Assembly: GCF_012689525.1 (NCBI RefSeq)
Contig: NZ_CP051514.1
Coordinates: forward strand, 2,108,001-2,172,000
Source: Paraburkholderia aromaticivorans
GTDB taxonomy: Bacteria; Pseudomonadota; Gammaproteobacteria; Burkholderiales; Burkholderiaceae
Length of the DNA stretch: 64,000 bases
Direction of reading: 5' to 3'
The position numbers were made by a program, and so were the translations under genes. Positions 29,736 through 40,268 of the stretch are shown piece by piece; within the stretch, counting starts at the first letter, position 1; each line of letters opens with the position of its first letter. The notes beneath the pieces are model-generated. The model was not told where the DNA came from. It did no database searches and saw only the letters and a list, made by a program, of their open reading frames with translations.

Positions 29736-29786
29736 TCCTGGACGCCGCCCTCCCGGCTCATTCATCGACGAAAAGTGCTCCTGTTT

Positions 29787-29819
29787 GCGGCGACGGATAA
29801 ATCCGTTCGCCGCTTTTTT
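29787..29819 (+). terminator. rho-independent terminator of the porin gene
   Basis: A GC-rich stem (GCGGCGACGGAT with ATCCGTTCGCCGC, one bulged base) around a short AA loop is followed directly by TTTTTT. It lies 52 bp after the porin stop and before the chemoreceptor start. Confidence 0.9.
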
Positions 29820-29846
29820 CTGTTCCGCGGGTCGAGGACGACTACC

Positions 29847-31586
29847 ATGTTCAGAAATACCACTATCCGTACCGCCCTGACAGTCACGATCGCCTGCTAT
29901 ACGGCCGCGTTGGTGTTCGTGATCGCCACATCGGTCGCTGGCCTGAAGACGGCCAACGCGGCACTCGAAAAGATGTACACCGAAGAGACGGTCGCCTTGC
30001 GTCACCTTACCGCGAGCGGCGAAGCGATTCTGCAGGTGCGGGTCGATCTCGGCGCCTACGAAACGCTCGTCGCGCAGGGAAAACCCACCGACGCGGTGCT
30101 CGCCCGCGTACACGCCGGGCTGGCTGACAGTGATCGTGAACTGGCGGCCTACCTGACGCAGTCGCCGTCGGACGGCGTAGAGAAGGGTCTCGCCGACGCA
30201 TTGCGCGCGAGGCGTGAGCAGTTGATGAAACAGGTGCTGGCTCCTGAAGTCGCGGCGCTCGACCAGAGCGATTTCATCACCTTCCGGACCACGGAGCGCC
30301 AGGCCCCTGACGCGGTGTTCAGCGACTATAAAAGCGCCCAGCTTGCGTTAGAGAATGTTCAGGCACAGCAGCAGAAAGCCCGCTTCGAATCGGCCCAACG
30401 GAATTTCCAGCAGTTGTGCTGGCTGTTTGGTGCGATCGGGTTGGTAGTGATCGCGCTTGGGCTGTTCGCGCGCTTCATGGTGACAGCGTCGATCGTGCGA
30501 CCAATCAACGCGGCAATCCAGCACTTCGAGCGGATCGCGGCCGGCGACCTCACGGGGCAGATCGCCGGCGTGCAGACGAATGAAATGGGCCGCCTGATGG
30601 GGGCGCTTGCCCGCATGCAGGAGGGGCTCGTTGCTGCTGTCAGTCAGGTTCGTCACGGGACGGCGGCGATCGCAGACGGCGTGCGCGAGATTGCAGGCGG
30701 TAATGCCGATCTGTCGACGCGCACTGAACAGCAGGCGGCGACACTGCAGGAAACGGCATCGAGCATGGAGGAATTGACCGCGACGGTCAGGCAGAACGCC
30801 GACAATGCACGGGAAGCCAGCACGCTCGCCGACAACGCGTCGCAAACGGCCGCGCGCGGCGGCAAAGTCGTCGACCAGGTCATTGGCGTAATCGCGGACA
30901 TGGCCTCGGGGTCGAACAGGATCGTCGACATCATTGGCGCCATCGAGGGTATCGCTTTCCAGACCAACATACTTGCACTGAATGCTGCCGTCGAAGCTGC
31001 GCGTGCCGGCGAGGAAGGGCGTGGATTCGCGGTGGTGGCAGGCGAAGTACGTGCACTGGCGCAACGCTCGGCTGCAGCGGCGAAAGAGATCAGGGAACTG
31101 ATCAGCGGCTCGGTCGCAAGGGTTCAGAATGGAGCAGAACTCGCGACCCGCGCCGGCGCCACCATGGCGGAAATCGTCAGCGCTGCGCGCAACGTAACCC
31201 GTATCGTGAGCGAAATCAGTGTGGCTTCTGAAGAACAATCGCGGGGCATCGAGCAGATCAACCAAGCGGTGACGCAGATGGACAATGTGACCCAGCAGAA
31301 TGCCGCGCTCGTCGAGCAGGCCGCGGCAGCAGCGGCGTCGCTCGAAGATCAGGCGGGCGCCCTCGACGATGCGGTTGCCGTGTTCCGATTGCATGAAACT
31401 TGCCAACCACAGGGCGGGGAATCCTATAGGCAGGAGGCGGTGACGTCAGGACTATCGACCGCCTGCGTATCAGGTCAAAGAACACTGCGGGGTCAATCGC
31501 TCGTCCAGGCCGTCGCGGCGCAACTCGTACCCCAGTTGCCGGTCCAACCAGTAGAGCAGTGTGGTGCGCCAGGAGGTGCGAGATGA
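29847..31586 (+). CDS. methyl-accepting chemotaxis protein, full-length copy
   Basis: 579 residues from ATG 29847. Membrane segment 1 spans about residues 9-31 ([19 protein letters not shown]), a four-helix-type periplasmic sensor runs to about 188, and membrane segment 2 spans about 190-212. A HAMP domain follows ([20 protein letters not shown]). The cytoplasmic signalling hairpin has the invariant tip [20 protein letters not shown] and Gln/Glu-rich methylation helices on both sides. It senses an unknown ligand and signals through CheW/CheA, which are not in the window. The last four bases overlap the next gene (ATGA). A truncated second copy is at 45179-46792. Confidence 0.94.
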   Translation: MFRNTTIRTALTVTIACYTAALVFVIATSVAGLKTANAALEKMYTEETVALRHLTASGEAILQVRVDLGAYETLVAQGKPTDAVLARVHAGLADSDRELAAYLTQSPSDGVEKGLADALRARREQLMKQVLAPEVAALDQSDFITFRTTERQAPDAVFSDYKSAQLALENVQAQQQKARFESAQRNFQQLCWLFGAIGLVVIALGLFARFMVTASIVRPINAAIQHFERIAAGDLTGQIAGVQTNEMGRLMGALARMQEGLVAAVSQVRHGTAAIADGVREIAGGNADLSTRTEQQAATLQETASSMEELTATVRQNADNAREASTLADNASQTAARGGKVVDQVIGVIADMASGSNRIVDIIGAIEGIAFQTNILALNAAVEAARAGEEGRGFAVVAGEVRALAQRSAAAAKEIRELISGSVARVQNGAELATRAGATMAEIVSAARNVTRIVSEISVASEEQSRGIEQINQAVTQMDNVTQQNAALVEQAAAAAASLEDQAGALDDAVAVFRLHETCQPQGGESYRQEAVTSGLSTACVSGQRTLRGQSLVQAVAAQLVPQLPVQPVEQCGAPGGAR

Positions 31587-31750
31587 ATGCTCGGACGACG
31601 TTGTGGCGGCCTGGGGCGGTTTTCCTCACATGCATGCTTCTGGCCAGCTTAGCGGGATGCGACGTGTTCACCGGACCGCCCGCACCAGAATGGCCGGGCC
31701 CCCACGCACCGTATCCTTTTCCTAACGACGTTCCGCATCGAACCGAATGA
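31583..31750 (+). CDS. 55-residue lipoprotein, copy A
   Basis: The start ATG 31583 overlaps the chemoreceptor stop (ATGA) and follows AGGAGG. The sequence [20 protein letters not shown] leads to the lipobox LAGC (Cys 26). The mature part is a short Pro-rich peptide ([20 protein letters not shown]). It should be an envelope lipoprotein coupled in translation to the chemoreceptor. No function is known. An identical copy lies at 46789-46956. Confidence 0.75.
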   Translation: MNARTTLWRPGAVFLTCMLLASLAGCDVFTGPPAPEWPGPHAPYPFPNDVPHRTE

Positions 31751-32009
31751 TGTGGCATGGACGCGGTATATGCGCGCGCGTTCGGTGTCGGTCGCGCATC
31801 AGCCACAATCGAATGTCGGCCGGAACAGGTCTTGCGGATTTGCGAGAGAACTGTTCCTGTCCCGCCTCGGGAGCCGTCATCGCCTTAACGTACTTTGACG
31901 CCCCTTTCGTCAGACGCCCCCCATTTGTCCGCAATTGCCGATGACGGCCAGGCGCCGGCCTTCGTAATCACGGGCTTGTCTGTAGCCGCGCGGGGGGGGT
32001 AATTGCACG

Positions 32010-32399
32010 AGCAGCCTCCTCAGCTTGCTCATCGCGGTGCCTCAAATTGTCCTCAAGCGCATGCTGGCCGCCGCACGCCCGAAGTCGGTCCGCTGGAAGC
32101 GCCACACCGATGGCTGCTTCGGTATGCTGAGCACTGGGATTCCCGTGCTCGCAAACGCGGGCCGATCAGCGGCTTGAAGCGGCCGATCGGCATTTCGTTC
32201 AGGGCTCGCCGGCCATAACCGCTGGCCTTCTGCCAGCCCGGTCGTCCGTGCACCTACATCGCTTCAATATGCCGATCGCGCTGCGTGGCCGGTCCAGCCC
32301 CGCAGCCGCGTATCGAAGTTGATCGTGGCGGAATGACGATCAGCGCGGCCGCGCTGATTTGCGCGACCGTGCGGTAGGTCGGCGCGCCGTCATACCGCC
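32010..32399 (-). pseudogene. IS5-like transposase, 3' relic (copy A)
   Basis: The minus-strand translation shows YRTVAQISAAALIVIPPRST and, after a TAG, GRPGWQKASGYGRRALNEMP. These correspond to the VVPPR and WQKASGYxRRAxVE segments of IS5 superfamily transposases. The gene ends in frameshifted debris. The 5' part is absent here but partly present beside copy B at 47606-47950. Confidence 0.65.
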
Positions 32400-32495
32400 T
32401 GCAGCGAACGATTTCAATAATTGAAGTTGTCCTTTTTTCCACCAGGTGCGGCTAGGCACGCCGAAGGCGGGTGCGATTCACACATAACGCGAAAT

Positions 32496-32524
32496 TTCTA
32501 CCGTGCGCGAACTGTGCGTATAAT
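32496..32524 (+). promoter_or_regulatory. promoter of the Xre/RES toxin-antitoxin operon
   Basis: A perfect -10 hexamer TATAAT (32519-32524) lies 17 bp after a weaker -35 (TTCTAC, 32496-32501), about 30 bp before the antitoxin start. GTGCGCGAACTGTGCG in the spacer and the TGCATGTGAGTTGCA region just downstream could serve as antitoxin-binding sites. Confidence 0.65.
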
Positions 32525-32552
32525 GTGCATGTGAGTTGCAAGGAGGTTCGAG

Positions 32553-32924
32553 ATGACTGTTGAAAATTTTTCTGGTGTTCTGGAGTCTGCACGGGAAGCG
32601 GGAACATCCCGACTCTCCGCGGTCAATCTCGCCAACGTTCTCGGCTTACAGCAGCAGGACCTTGCGACCTTGGCGGGTGTCCACCGTAACACACTGCGCA
32701 CGCACCCCGAGTCGCCGAGGTTGCAGGCCGCCTTGCGTGACCTCATGCGGGTCGTATCAGCGGCTGTTGCTGTCCAGCCGGACATCGAACGCGCGCTGTT
32801 TTTCATAAAAAACAGTCCGATCCCTGCATTCCGCCACAAGACGATCCTCCAGTTGGTCCAGGACGGCCGGACGGAGGATGCGATCGACTATCTGGAGTCC
32901 ATCAGCGCAGGTTTCGTTGGATGA
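32553..32924 (+). CDS. Xre/MbcA/ParS-type antitoxin
   Basis: 123 residues from ATG 32553, behind AAGGAGG. The N-terminal half contains a helix-turn-helix (LANVLGLQQQDLATLAGVHR). The C-terminal half (FFIKNSPIPAFRHKTILQLV, then DGRTEDAIDYLESI) is the toxin-binding MbcA/ParS/Xre domain, with the classic NxPIPxFxxKT and AxxYLES motifs. It should repress its own promoter and block the RES toxin active site. The stop overlaps the toxin start (ATGA at 32921-32924). Confidence 0.9.
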   Translation: MTVENFSGVLESAREAGTSRLSAVNLANVLGLQQQDLATLAGVHRNTLRTHPESPRLQAALRDLMRVVSAAVAVQPDIERALFFIKNSPIPAFRHKTILQLVQDGRTEDAIDYLESISAGFVG

Positions 32925-33439
32925 TTCTGACCGATCTGCCGAAGGGAACAATGCTTTACCGCGCCCACGCGCCCCGGTGGGCCGATCGTCCCACGAGCGG
33001 CGCCGGGGCCGCGTTGAAAGGCGGACGTTTTAACCGCGAAGGCGTCGAAGCGCTATACCTCTCTGTGGAAGAACTGACAGCGCTGCGCGAGTATCAGCAG
33101 ACGTCGCCGTTCCTGCCGCCATGCACGATGTGCTCGTACTCCGCTGAACTCCGGGATCTGGTGGATCTGCGTCAGCTGGACCGCAGTTCCTGGGACGAAC
33201 TCTGGCACGACTGGCGCGAGGATTGGCGATACTGGAAGTTTGACCAGCACATTGAGCCACCCACTTGGGTTCTGGGTGATCTGGTTCGGGAAAGCGGATA
33301 CCCCGGCATTGTTTTTCAGAGTCAGACGCACGACGGGGGAACCAATGTCGTGGTTTTCAGCGACCGGCTTCACGGCGACAATTCGATTAAGGTCAACGAC
33401 CCTGGCGGGCAGCTCCCCAAAGATCAGTCAAGCTGGTAG
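32921..33439 (+). CDS. RES-domain NAD-degrading toxin
   Basis: 172 residues beginning MILTDLPKGTMLYRAHAPRW. The RES domain residues are visible: Arg in LYRAHAPRW, GGRFNREGVEALYLS with the conserved Glu and Tyr, and a later Ser in GIVFQS. RES toxins deplete NAD by phosphorolysis or hydrolysis and cause growth arrest. The pair is complete, with normal lengths and translational coupling, and is the best-preserved toxin-antitoxin module in the window. Confidence 0.9.
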   Translation: MILTDLPKGTMLYRAHAPRWADRPTSGAGAALKGGRFNREGVEALYLSVEELTALREYQQTSPFLPPCTMCSYSAELRDLVDLRQLDRSSWDELWHDWREDWRYWKFDQHIEPPTWVLGDLVRESGYPGIVFQSQTHDGGTNVVVFSDRLHGDNSIKVNDPGGQLPKDQSSW

Positions 33440-34224
33440 TCCCAGGCTCCTGCAGCGCATCCCGCTCCAGAAAAAGCGGCTTGCCCCTTTGACAGGAGCC
33501 GGCGATTCCTGAAAGGGGGTTCCCTTGAGTTGAATGCCGTGACCTGCGGTCGAGGGGTGTCGGCGGGACAAGGTGTGGCAGCCGGTCAGAGACCATGCGC
33601 GGGTGGCTCTCTGTGGCCAGCCTGCACGCCGGCGCTGCAACGACCGGTACCTCCGGGCCTGGGGTAACGTAGCACGTGGCGCGGAGAAGCCCGGCGGCCA
33701 CCGTACCGGTCGCGGTGCCCGATTGGTCAGAGGATCTTCAGGTTGCGGAGCTTGCCGATCGCCGGCGATCGCTGAGGATCAACGCAGCGATGTATTCCGG
33801 CAGGAGCGCTCGCGGAATGTTCGGCGGGACGCCGGCGACCAGTCAGCTTACGCCGCGAAAAAAAAAGCGGACATTACTAAAAAGCTCTGACAAATTTACG
33901 GTTGATAAAAAACCTTAAGTCAAACTATATAGGATACCTATGTAATGACGCCTTCACGCGGCATTGCCTGGATTTCTGCGCTGTCGGCCTGTTGCACACT
34001 CTGGTAGATTCGCCGAGGCTCGCTCGGTGGAATGCTTTCTCCCGGCGCGGAAACATTCGACGTCAAAGGCGCGCAGGATCGCTCATCTTGCGCCACCAGT
34101 TTTGGCGGAACGCACGTAGAGGTACCGGAATGAGCGTCGTGCTCAGGAGTAGTCAGCAAGGCATTGATTTAAAAAAATATTTATTTGGGGCCTCAAGGCA
34201 AGGCCGCACCGGGCTTAGATCGTC
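33440..34224. other. 780 bp without recognised gene
   Basis: Frames are present but without starts or familiar motifs. AT content rises after 33860 (AAAAAAAAGCGG, then a run of A/T), typical of old intergenic or foreign DNA. Confidence 0.45.
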
Positions 34225-34561
34225 CTAACCGGATATTTGCATGTAGATCAAGGGGACCCGCGATAGCGGTGAGAGATGATGTGGCGGCCTTACGATGTGT
34301 TTCTGAATTCGCGGCTCCTGTTCGGCAGGCAGTTCAACGCCCGGGTCGCCACGCGCGACCATGATCGCGTCGGCCGCATCAATGATCGGGTCCAGCGACT
34401 CGATTGCAGTGGGTTTCTCGAACTTGGCCAGGACAGCCGTGGCTGAAGTTGAGACGGAACACGTCGGCCGCGGCATCGAACAGGCCGCGCACCGCGGTCA
34501 GGTCGGAACTCGACGGCCCCAGCGTGGCGACGATTCTGGCAGTACGTTTGCGATGCATCAT
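34225..34561 (-). pseudogene. pyruvate kinase with large internal deletion
   Basis: The start at 34561 reads MMHRKRTARIVATLGPSSSD and DVFRLNFSHG, the N-terminus of pyruvate kinase with the substrate-binding Arg and Asn/Ser. The frame then jumps to VLAKFEKPTAIESLDPIIDA and AIMVARGDPGVELPAEQEPR, the active-site region normally about 160 residues further on. It ends soon after QKHIVR. Both middle and C-terminal domains are missing, and the conserved Leu of GDLGVE is Pro. It is the last member of the minus-strand sugar cluster. Confidence 0.85.
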
Positions 34562-34572
34562 GTCCGCTCCCC

Positions 34573-36210
34573 TCACAGGATGAAGTCTGTGTTAATGAAC
34601 TTGGATTGGTGTTCGCGCACGATGGTATTCAGCAGTTCCCTGTTCGGCGCGGTCTGTTTGGTGGCGACCATCGAGCGGATCGAGAACGCGCGCAGCGCGT
34701 CGCTGACCGACAGCGTGCCCTCAGCCGAGTCCTTGCGCCCTGCGAACGGGAATACATCCGGCCCGCGCTGACACTGACAGTTGATGTTCACGCGGCAGAC
34801 CTGGTTGACCAGCGGATCCACGAGCGCACCAATCTGCGCGGCGTCGGATCCGAAGATGCTCACCTGTTGGCCGTGATCAGAGGTGATCACGTAGTCGAGT
34901 GCCTCTTCGACGGCGTCGAAGACCATCACCGGGACCACCGGTCCGAACTGCTCCTCGCGGTACAGCTTCATTCCCTCGCGCACCGGGTAGACCACAGCCG
35001 GATAGAACAGCGTGCTGCAGAAGTCACCGCCGCCGTCATTGACGACGCGCGCACCTTGGGCCTTCGCGTCCTCGATCGCCTCGGTCATGTAGGCGGTGCG
35101 ATGCGGCCCCGGCAGCGGAGTGATCTGCACGCCGGCCTCCCACGGCATACCCAGCTTGAGCCGCGCCAGTTCAGCCGTGAAGCGTTCAAGGAACGTGTCG
35201 ACGACACTCCTGTGCACGATCAGCATCTTGAGGGCCGTGCAGCGTTGTCCGTTGAACGACAGTGCACCGAGCAGGCATTCCTTGACTGCGAGGTCCAGGT
35301 CAGCATCGGGCAGCACAATGGCCGCATTCTTCGCGTCCAGGCCCAACACTGCGCGCAGGCGGTGGGATTTGGGGTGCTGCTTTTTCAGATGGTCCGCAAC
35401 GCGGCTCGAGCCGATCAGTGCCAGCACGTTGACCTTGCCCGAGGCCAGCATGCGTGGCACCACCAGTGCGCCCGGTGCGTAGATGGTGTTGACAACACCG
35501 GGTGGAAACGCATCGCGAAACACCTCGAGTAGCGGCTCGAACAGCAGGGTGCCATATTGTGGCGGCTTGAGGACGACCGTGTTACCCATCAGCAGCGCCG
35601 GAATGAGTGTGCAGAAGGTCTCGTTGAGCGGGTAGTTGTATGGCCCCATGCATAGCACCACCCCGAGTGGGGTGCGGCGGACCTGGCCGATGGTCCCCTC
35701 GACCACCATGAATCGCGAATGGCCATTGTCCATGTCCTTCAGGGCCTCGATCGTGGCCTGGATGTATTCTACGGTCCGGTCGAACTCCTTGAACGAGTCG
35801 GCAAGGCTCTTCCCGATCTCCCACATGAGCAGGTTCACGATCGCCTGCCGGCGCTCAACCATGCCGTTTGCGAACTTGTGCATGCAGGCGATGCGGTCGG
35901 CGACCGTCATCGTTGGCCATTTGCCTCTGCCGTTGTCGTACGCGGCTACTGCGGCGTCCAGTGCGGCGTCGCTCTGCACCTCGCTCATCAGCGGATAGCT
36001 GCCGATTTCGATCTGGCTTACGTCACCGGTGGCTGGGTCGCGTGTGCAGACCGGCGAGAACACAGTCTTGAAGGGCCCGTTCCATACGGGTATCTGGCCG
36101 TCGATAAGGAAACCGCGCTGATGAACGGGTGCGTTGAGGCGGTGTTCAGCCGGAATCTCGTTAGGCGCGGGGAAGTGCAGGGCGAGTTGCGAATTGCGGT
36201 CGATCGTCAT
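34573..36210 (-). CDS. NADP-dependent aldehyde dehydrogenase, GapN-like
   Basis: 545 residues from ATG 36210 (GGAG upstream), longer than the usual 480-500 because of an N-terminal extension. Family marks are the cofactor-site motifs MGPYNYPLNETFCTLIPALL and GNTVVLKPPQ and the nucleophile Cys in SFNGQRCTALK. The general-base motif normally written ELGGK reads VLGLDAKN here, as in a GapN-related branch of long dehydrogenases. The likely role is non-phosphorylating oxidation of glyceraldehyde-3-phosphate or a related aldehyde, giving NADPH. It lies 94 bp after the epimerase-like gene and just before the pyruvate kinase relic. Confidence 0.82.
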   Translation of the reverse strand: MTIDRNSQLALHFPAPNEIPAEHRLNAPVHQRGFLIDGQIPVWNGPFKTVFSPVCTRDPATGDVSQIEIGSYPLMSEVQSDAALDAAVAAYDNGRGKWPTMTVADRIACMHKFANGMVERRQAIVNLLMWEIGKSLADSFKEFDRTVEYIQATIEALKDMDNGHSRFMVVEGTIGQVRRTPLGVVLCMGPYNYPLNETFCTLIPALLMGNTVVLKPPQYGTLLFEPLLEVFRDAFPPGVVNTIYAPGALVVPRMLASGKVNVLALIGSSRVADHLKKQHPKSHRLRAVLGLDAKNAAIVLPDADLDLAVKECLLGALSFNGQRCTALKMLIVHRSVVDTFLERFTAELARLKLGMPWEAGVQITPLPGPHRTAYMTEAIEDAKAQGARVVNDGGGDFCSTLFYPAVVYPVREGMKLYREEQFGPVVPVMVFDAVEEALDYVITSDHGQQVSIFGSDAAQIGALVDPLVNQVCRVNINCQCQRGPDVFPFAGRKDSAEGTLSVSDALRAFSIRSMVATKQTAPNRELLNTIVREHQSKFINTDFIL

Positions 36211-36303
36211 GAGGACTCCGGAAGATGAGAAGAAGTTAAGGCAGTCGTGCCGAATCAGAACGTTCAAGGCGCGCAGCGTTTAAAGCAACGGGCCGCGTTG
36301 TAT

Positions 36304-37332
36304 TCATTGAGTCAGGACCTCGAATCGATAAGCGATTTCGACCGGTTGACCCGGATCGAGTGCTATCGCGGTCGGAATACCTCGTTCATTGATCGGGTTC
36401 GCCGCCAGCGCGGCACGGCAGCCCAGTTCAAACGCACTTGCCACGGGCTCGACGCCCAGGCAGAGATTGTGGCTGTTCCAGGGACCGTAGCTACGGCCCC
36501 GATTGCTGATCCACAGCAAAAGCGACGGGAGTACAGAGGCATCCCAACAGAGACGATAAGCAACCTGAGATTCGTCATCCGTCAGGATCACCGCTCCGTC
36601 TACCCCACAGAGCTGGACGATTTCTTCAGTATCGTGAGGAAGCGGAAAGCGATCAAACTCCGCTGTGCCACCGGCACGCAGCGGCACCTGATCAAGCCTG
36701 TCAAAAAATGCCCCCGGTTCTGCGCGAGATACGCCGGGTTCGGGCCCGCCCGGGTGAACGACGCCAAAACGAAACGCGCCGGGATGGATCTGAAATGCGC
36801 CTGCGAGTGATGGAAGCGCCAGATTGGGATGCAAACCGACCGGACGGCGTGTCTCCTTGCGCGCCTCGACTGCTAACGAGAAATCAATCGCGGGACCATT
36901 CGGATCGGCACGGATCACGCGGACAAGACGTGCTATCGGTGAGGCGGGCGGATATTCGAGCGCGATCTCAATTTCAAGGTCCGTCTGCCTCACGAGTGTC
37001 CAGTCGGTCACGCAGCCATAACCATGCAGCAGATCATCGCTCGAATCCAGCAGGGCGTGAGATTCGGGGACGGGGGTGGCGACGCTCTCCTGCCAGCTTT
37101 CCACGACGGCCTCCGGTGCATAGGGCACGCCAAAGGGAACACACGGGAATTCGCTTCTCATATGGTTGAGTAATTCCGGCCGCTGGTGCGCTCCGTCGCC
37201 GATCCACGGAGGCTCGTAAAACGGCCGGACCTGCCGGTCACCGCGCTTGAGCGCCACCCCGCCGAGCATGCCGCCCCTGGCATGCACATCAAGCGCGCCG
37301 TGTGGCCATTCAAGTTGCCAGAATTTATCCAT
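36304..37332 (-). CDS. aldose 1-epimerase-like protein
   Basis: 342 residues from ATG 37332. The start MDKFWQLEWPHGALDVHARG and later TDWTLVRQTDLEIEIALEYP, EARKETRRPVGLHPNLALPS and RGRSYGPWNSHNLCLGVEPV fit the galactose-mutarotase beta-sandwich fold. The His in GLHPN and a late Glu (GVEP) could be the catalytic pair. Such proteins interconvert sugar anomers or bind sugars. Its place between glucose-6-phosphate dehydrogenase and an aldehyde dehydrogenase supports a role in sugar catabolism. The start has only a weak ribosome site, so the N-terminus is less certain. Confidence 0.68.
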   Translation of the reverse strand: MDKFWQLEWPHGALDVHARGGMLGGVALKRGDRQVRPFYEPPWIGDGAHQRPELLNHMRSEFPCVPFGVPYAPEAVVESWQESVATPVPESHALLDSSDDLLHGYGCVTDWTLVRQTDLEIEIALEYPPASPIARLVRVIRADPNGPAIDFSLAVEARKETRRPVGLHPNLALPSLAGAFQIHPGAFRFGVVHPGGPEPGVSRAEPGAFFDRLDQVPLRAGGTAEFDRFPLPHDTEEIVQLCGVDGAVILTDDESQVAYRLCWDASVLPSLLLWISNRGRSYGPWNSHNLCLGVEPVASAFELGCRAALAANPINERGIPTAIALDPGQPVEIAYRFEVLTQ

Positions 37333-37480
37333 GATCGCTGTCTTGACGGGAAATGAGTTAGAGCTGCACTTCGCCAGGCGGTCGTCAAAAGGCAACGTCG
37401 CCGCATAGCGTGTGCCGTTAGAGAAGCAAGTGGCTGGGGCACGTTCGGGCGGCTTCAACCAGACCGCGTCCGGACTGCAC

Positions 37481-38962
<1,482 letters not shown>

Positions 38963-38992
38963 GGTCTCAGAAGAAAATGTCGAATAGGAATC

Positions 38993-39106
38993 CTACCAAT
39001 CAGCCAGCGCAATCACCTCGTCGATGGTGGGAGCATAGGCTCCTTGCTGTGCACACACCACGGCTGCACAAGCGGAAGAAAAGCGCAGATGGGATGCCGG
39101 CGATGG
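38993..39106 (-). pseudogene. PfkB-family sugar kinase, C-terminal relic
   Basis: The minus-strand frame SPASHLRFSSACAAVVCAQQ followed by GAYAPTIDEVIALADW and a stop matches the last 35 residues of fructokinase/ribokinase-type kinases (LRFASACAALVCxxxGAxAPTxxEV). The ATP-binding GAGD region and the rest of the gene are absent. It lies exactly where a sugar kinase would be expected, between the importer binding protein and zwf. Confidence 0.65.
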
Positions 39107-39214
39107 CTATCGAAATACGCGCGATGCTCTCGCGATGTTCAACGAGCGCCCGCCAGGCGGGCGACCGAGTGAAGATTTGACATCATTGTCCAGCGTGCAA
39201 TTGGCGGTTTGAGC

Positions 39215-40165
39215 CTAGTGGGGTGCTGACCAGCCCTTGTAGCTGCCCACGTTGTCCCGAGTCACGAGCGTCGACGGCAGCAGGATCATCGAGTTGGCAG
39301 GCTTCTTGCCGTTCATGATGGCGTAGCCGACCGTCACGGCCGTTTGCGCCATGGACCACGGATCCTGGCTCGCGGAAGCCTGGACCAGGGTGTCGGTCTT
39401 CAGAGCGTTTTCGATGTCCGGTGCGCCGTCGACGGACGTAATGAAGAGGTTCTTGCGGTTGAGTTGCTTGGCCGCCAGATCGCTGCCCACTGCTTGCGGG
39501 TCGTTGATCGCGAATACGGCATCGACTTTCGGGAACCGAGTCAGATAGCCTTGCATGGCGTTCATGCCGCCCTCGCGGGAGCCCTTTGCGTCCTGATCGT
39601 CAGACAGCACCTTGAGATCCGGATGCTTCGCGAATACCGACTTGCAGCCCTTCACCCGGTCGACCACCGCCGAGACGGGCGGCCCGTTTTCGATGATGAC
39701 GCTGCCCTTGCCGTTGAGTTTTTTGGCGATGTAATCGCACGAGATTTCTCCGGCCTGGACGTTGTTGGTCTGCACCGTGGCGTCAGCGCCCGCGGCGGCC
39801 ACATCGACTGCCACGACCACGATGCCGGCGGCCTGGGCCTTCTTCACAGCAGGCTCGATGGCCTTCGGGTCTGCTGCGTTGAGCAGGATCATGTCAACGT
39901 GAGCGGCGATGAAGTTATCGATCTGCGTGAACTGCTTGTTCATATCGTAGTCCGCCGACACCGCGGTGACATTCACGCCGGGGTTGATCTGTTTCGCCTT
40001 CGCCTCGGCGCCTTTGACGATCGTGACGAAGTAGGGGTTGCCGAGGGACCCGACGGTGATCCCAATCGCCTTGAGCGGCTTGTCGGCGGCTCTCGCCGAG
40101 GGCAGCGTGAAGCTGAGGCCCATTGCGAGGGCGATGCTGGCGAAAGCAACTTTTTGCTTGAACAT
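39215..40165 (-). CDS. sugar ABC importer binding protein (ribose type)
   Basis: 316 residues from ATG 40165 (GGAG upstream). MFKQKVAFASIALAMGLSFT and an ARA cleavage site form the signal peptide. The mature protein KAIGITVGSLGNPYFVTIVK is the standard beginning of peripla_BP_4 sugar-binding proteins. AVDVAAAGADATVQTNN and AVFAINDPQAVGSDLAAKQL are hinge and ligand-site segments. It captures a monosaccharide in the periplasm for the permease and ATPase encoded upstream. The ligand cannot be fixed from sequence; the neighbours suggest a hexose or pentose entering via glucose-6-phosphate. Confidence 0.92.
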   Translation of the reverse strand: MFKQKVAFASIALAMGLSFTLPSARAADKPLKAIGITVGSLGNPYFVTIVKGAEAKAKQINPGVNVTAVSADYDMNKQFTQIDNFIAAHVDMILLNAADPKAIEPAVKKAQAAGIVVVAVDVAAAGADATVQTNNVQAGEISCDYIAKKLNGKGSVIIENGPPVSAVVDRVKGCKSVFAKHPDLKVLSDDQDAKGSREGGMNAMQGYLTRFPKVDAVFAINDPQAVGSDLAAKQLNRKNLFITSVDGAPDIENALKTDTLVQASASQDPWSMAQTAVTVGYAIMNGKKPANSMILLPSTLVTRDNVGSYKGWSAPH

Positions 40166-40268
40166 TTTCTCTGTCTCCAAGGTGGTCCATTGGGTGAGTG
40201 GGGCGCAAGGGGACCGGTTTGCACCCATGGTTTTTTGAAGCGGGCGGGAACAGCTTGTGAAGCGTATT

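Larger units (their letters stand above)
29965..32399 (+). repeat. 2.4 kb direct repeat, copy A
   Basis: This segment (most of the chemoreceptor gene, the small lipoprotein gene and about 650 bp downstream) recurs at 45171-47605 with a constant offset of 15206 bp. Differences I could see are confined to the first 380 bp and the last 130 bp. Confidence 0.9.
31751..32552. other. region with transposase relic and toxin-antitoxin promoter
   Basis: About 250 bp without a recognised gene are followed by a decayed transposase tail (about 32010-32399, minus strand), then the promoter of the Xre/RES operon. Confidence 0.5.

Noticed and set aside
28698..30113. 471-codon open frame opposite the porin and chemoreceptor genes
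   Set aside because: Antisense shadow of two strongly supported genes; no ribosome site, and composition follows the complementary codons.
30348..31406. 352-codon minus-strand frame, repeated identically at 45554-46612
   Set aside because: Antisense of the chemoreceptor signalling domain; repeated only because the gene is repeated.
33573..33890. Arg-rich 105-codon frame
   Set aside because: Composition typical of a wrong-frame translation of GC-rich DNA; no start signal.
39147..39163. GC-rich palindrome downstream of the binding-protein gene as a terminator
   Set aside because: The stem is perfect but its loop is tiny and no T tract follows on the relevant strand, so a rho-independent terminator cannot be claimed.
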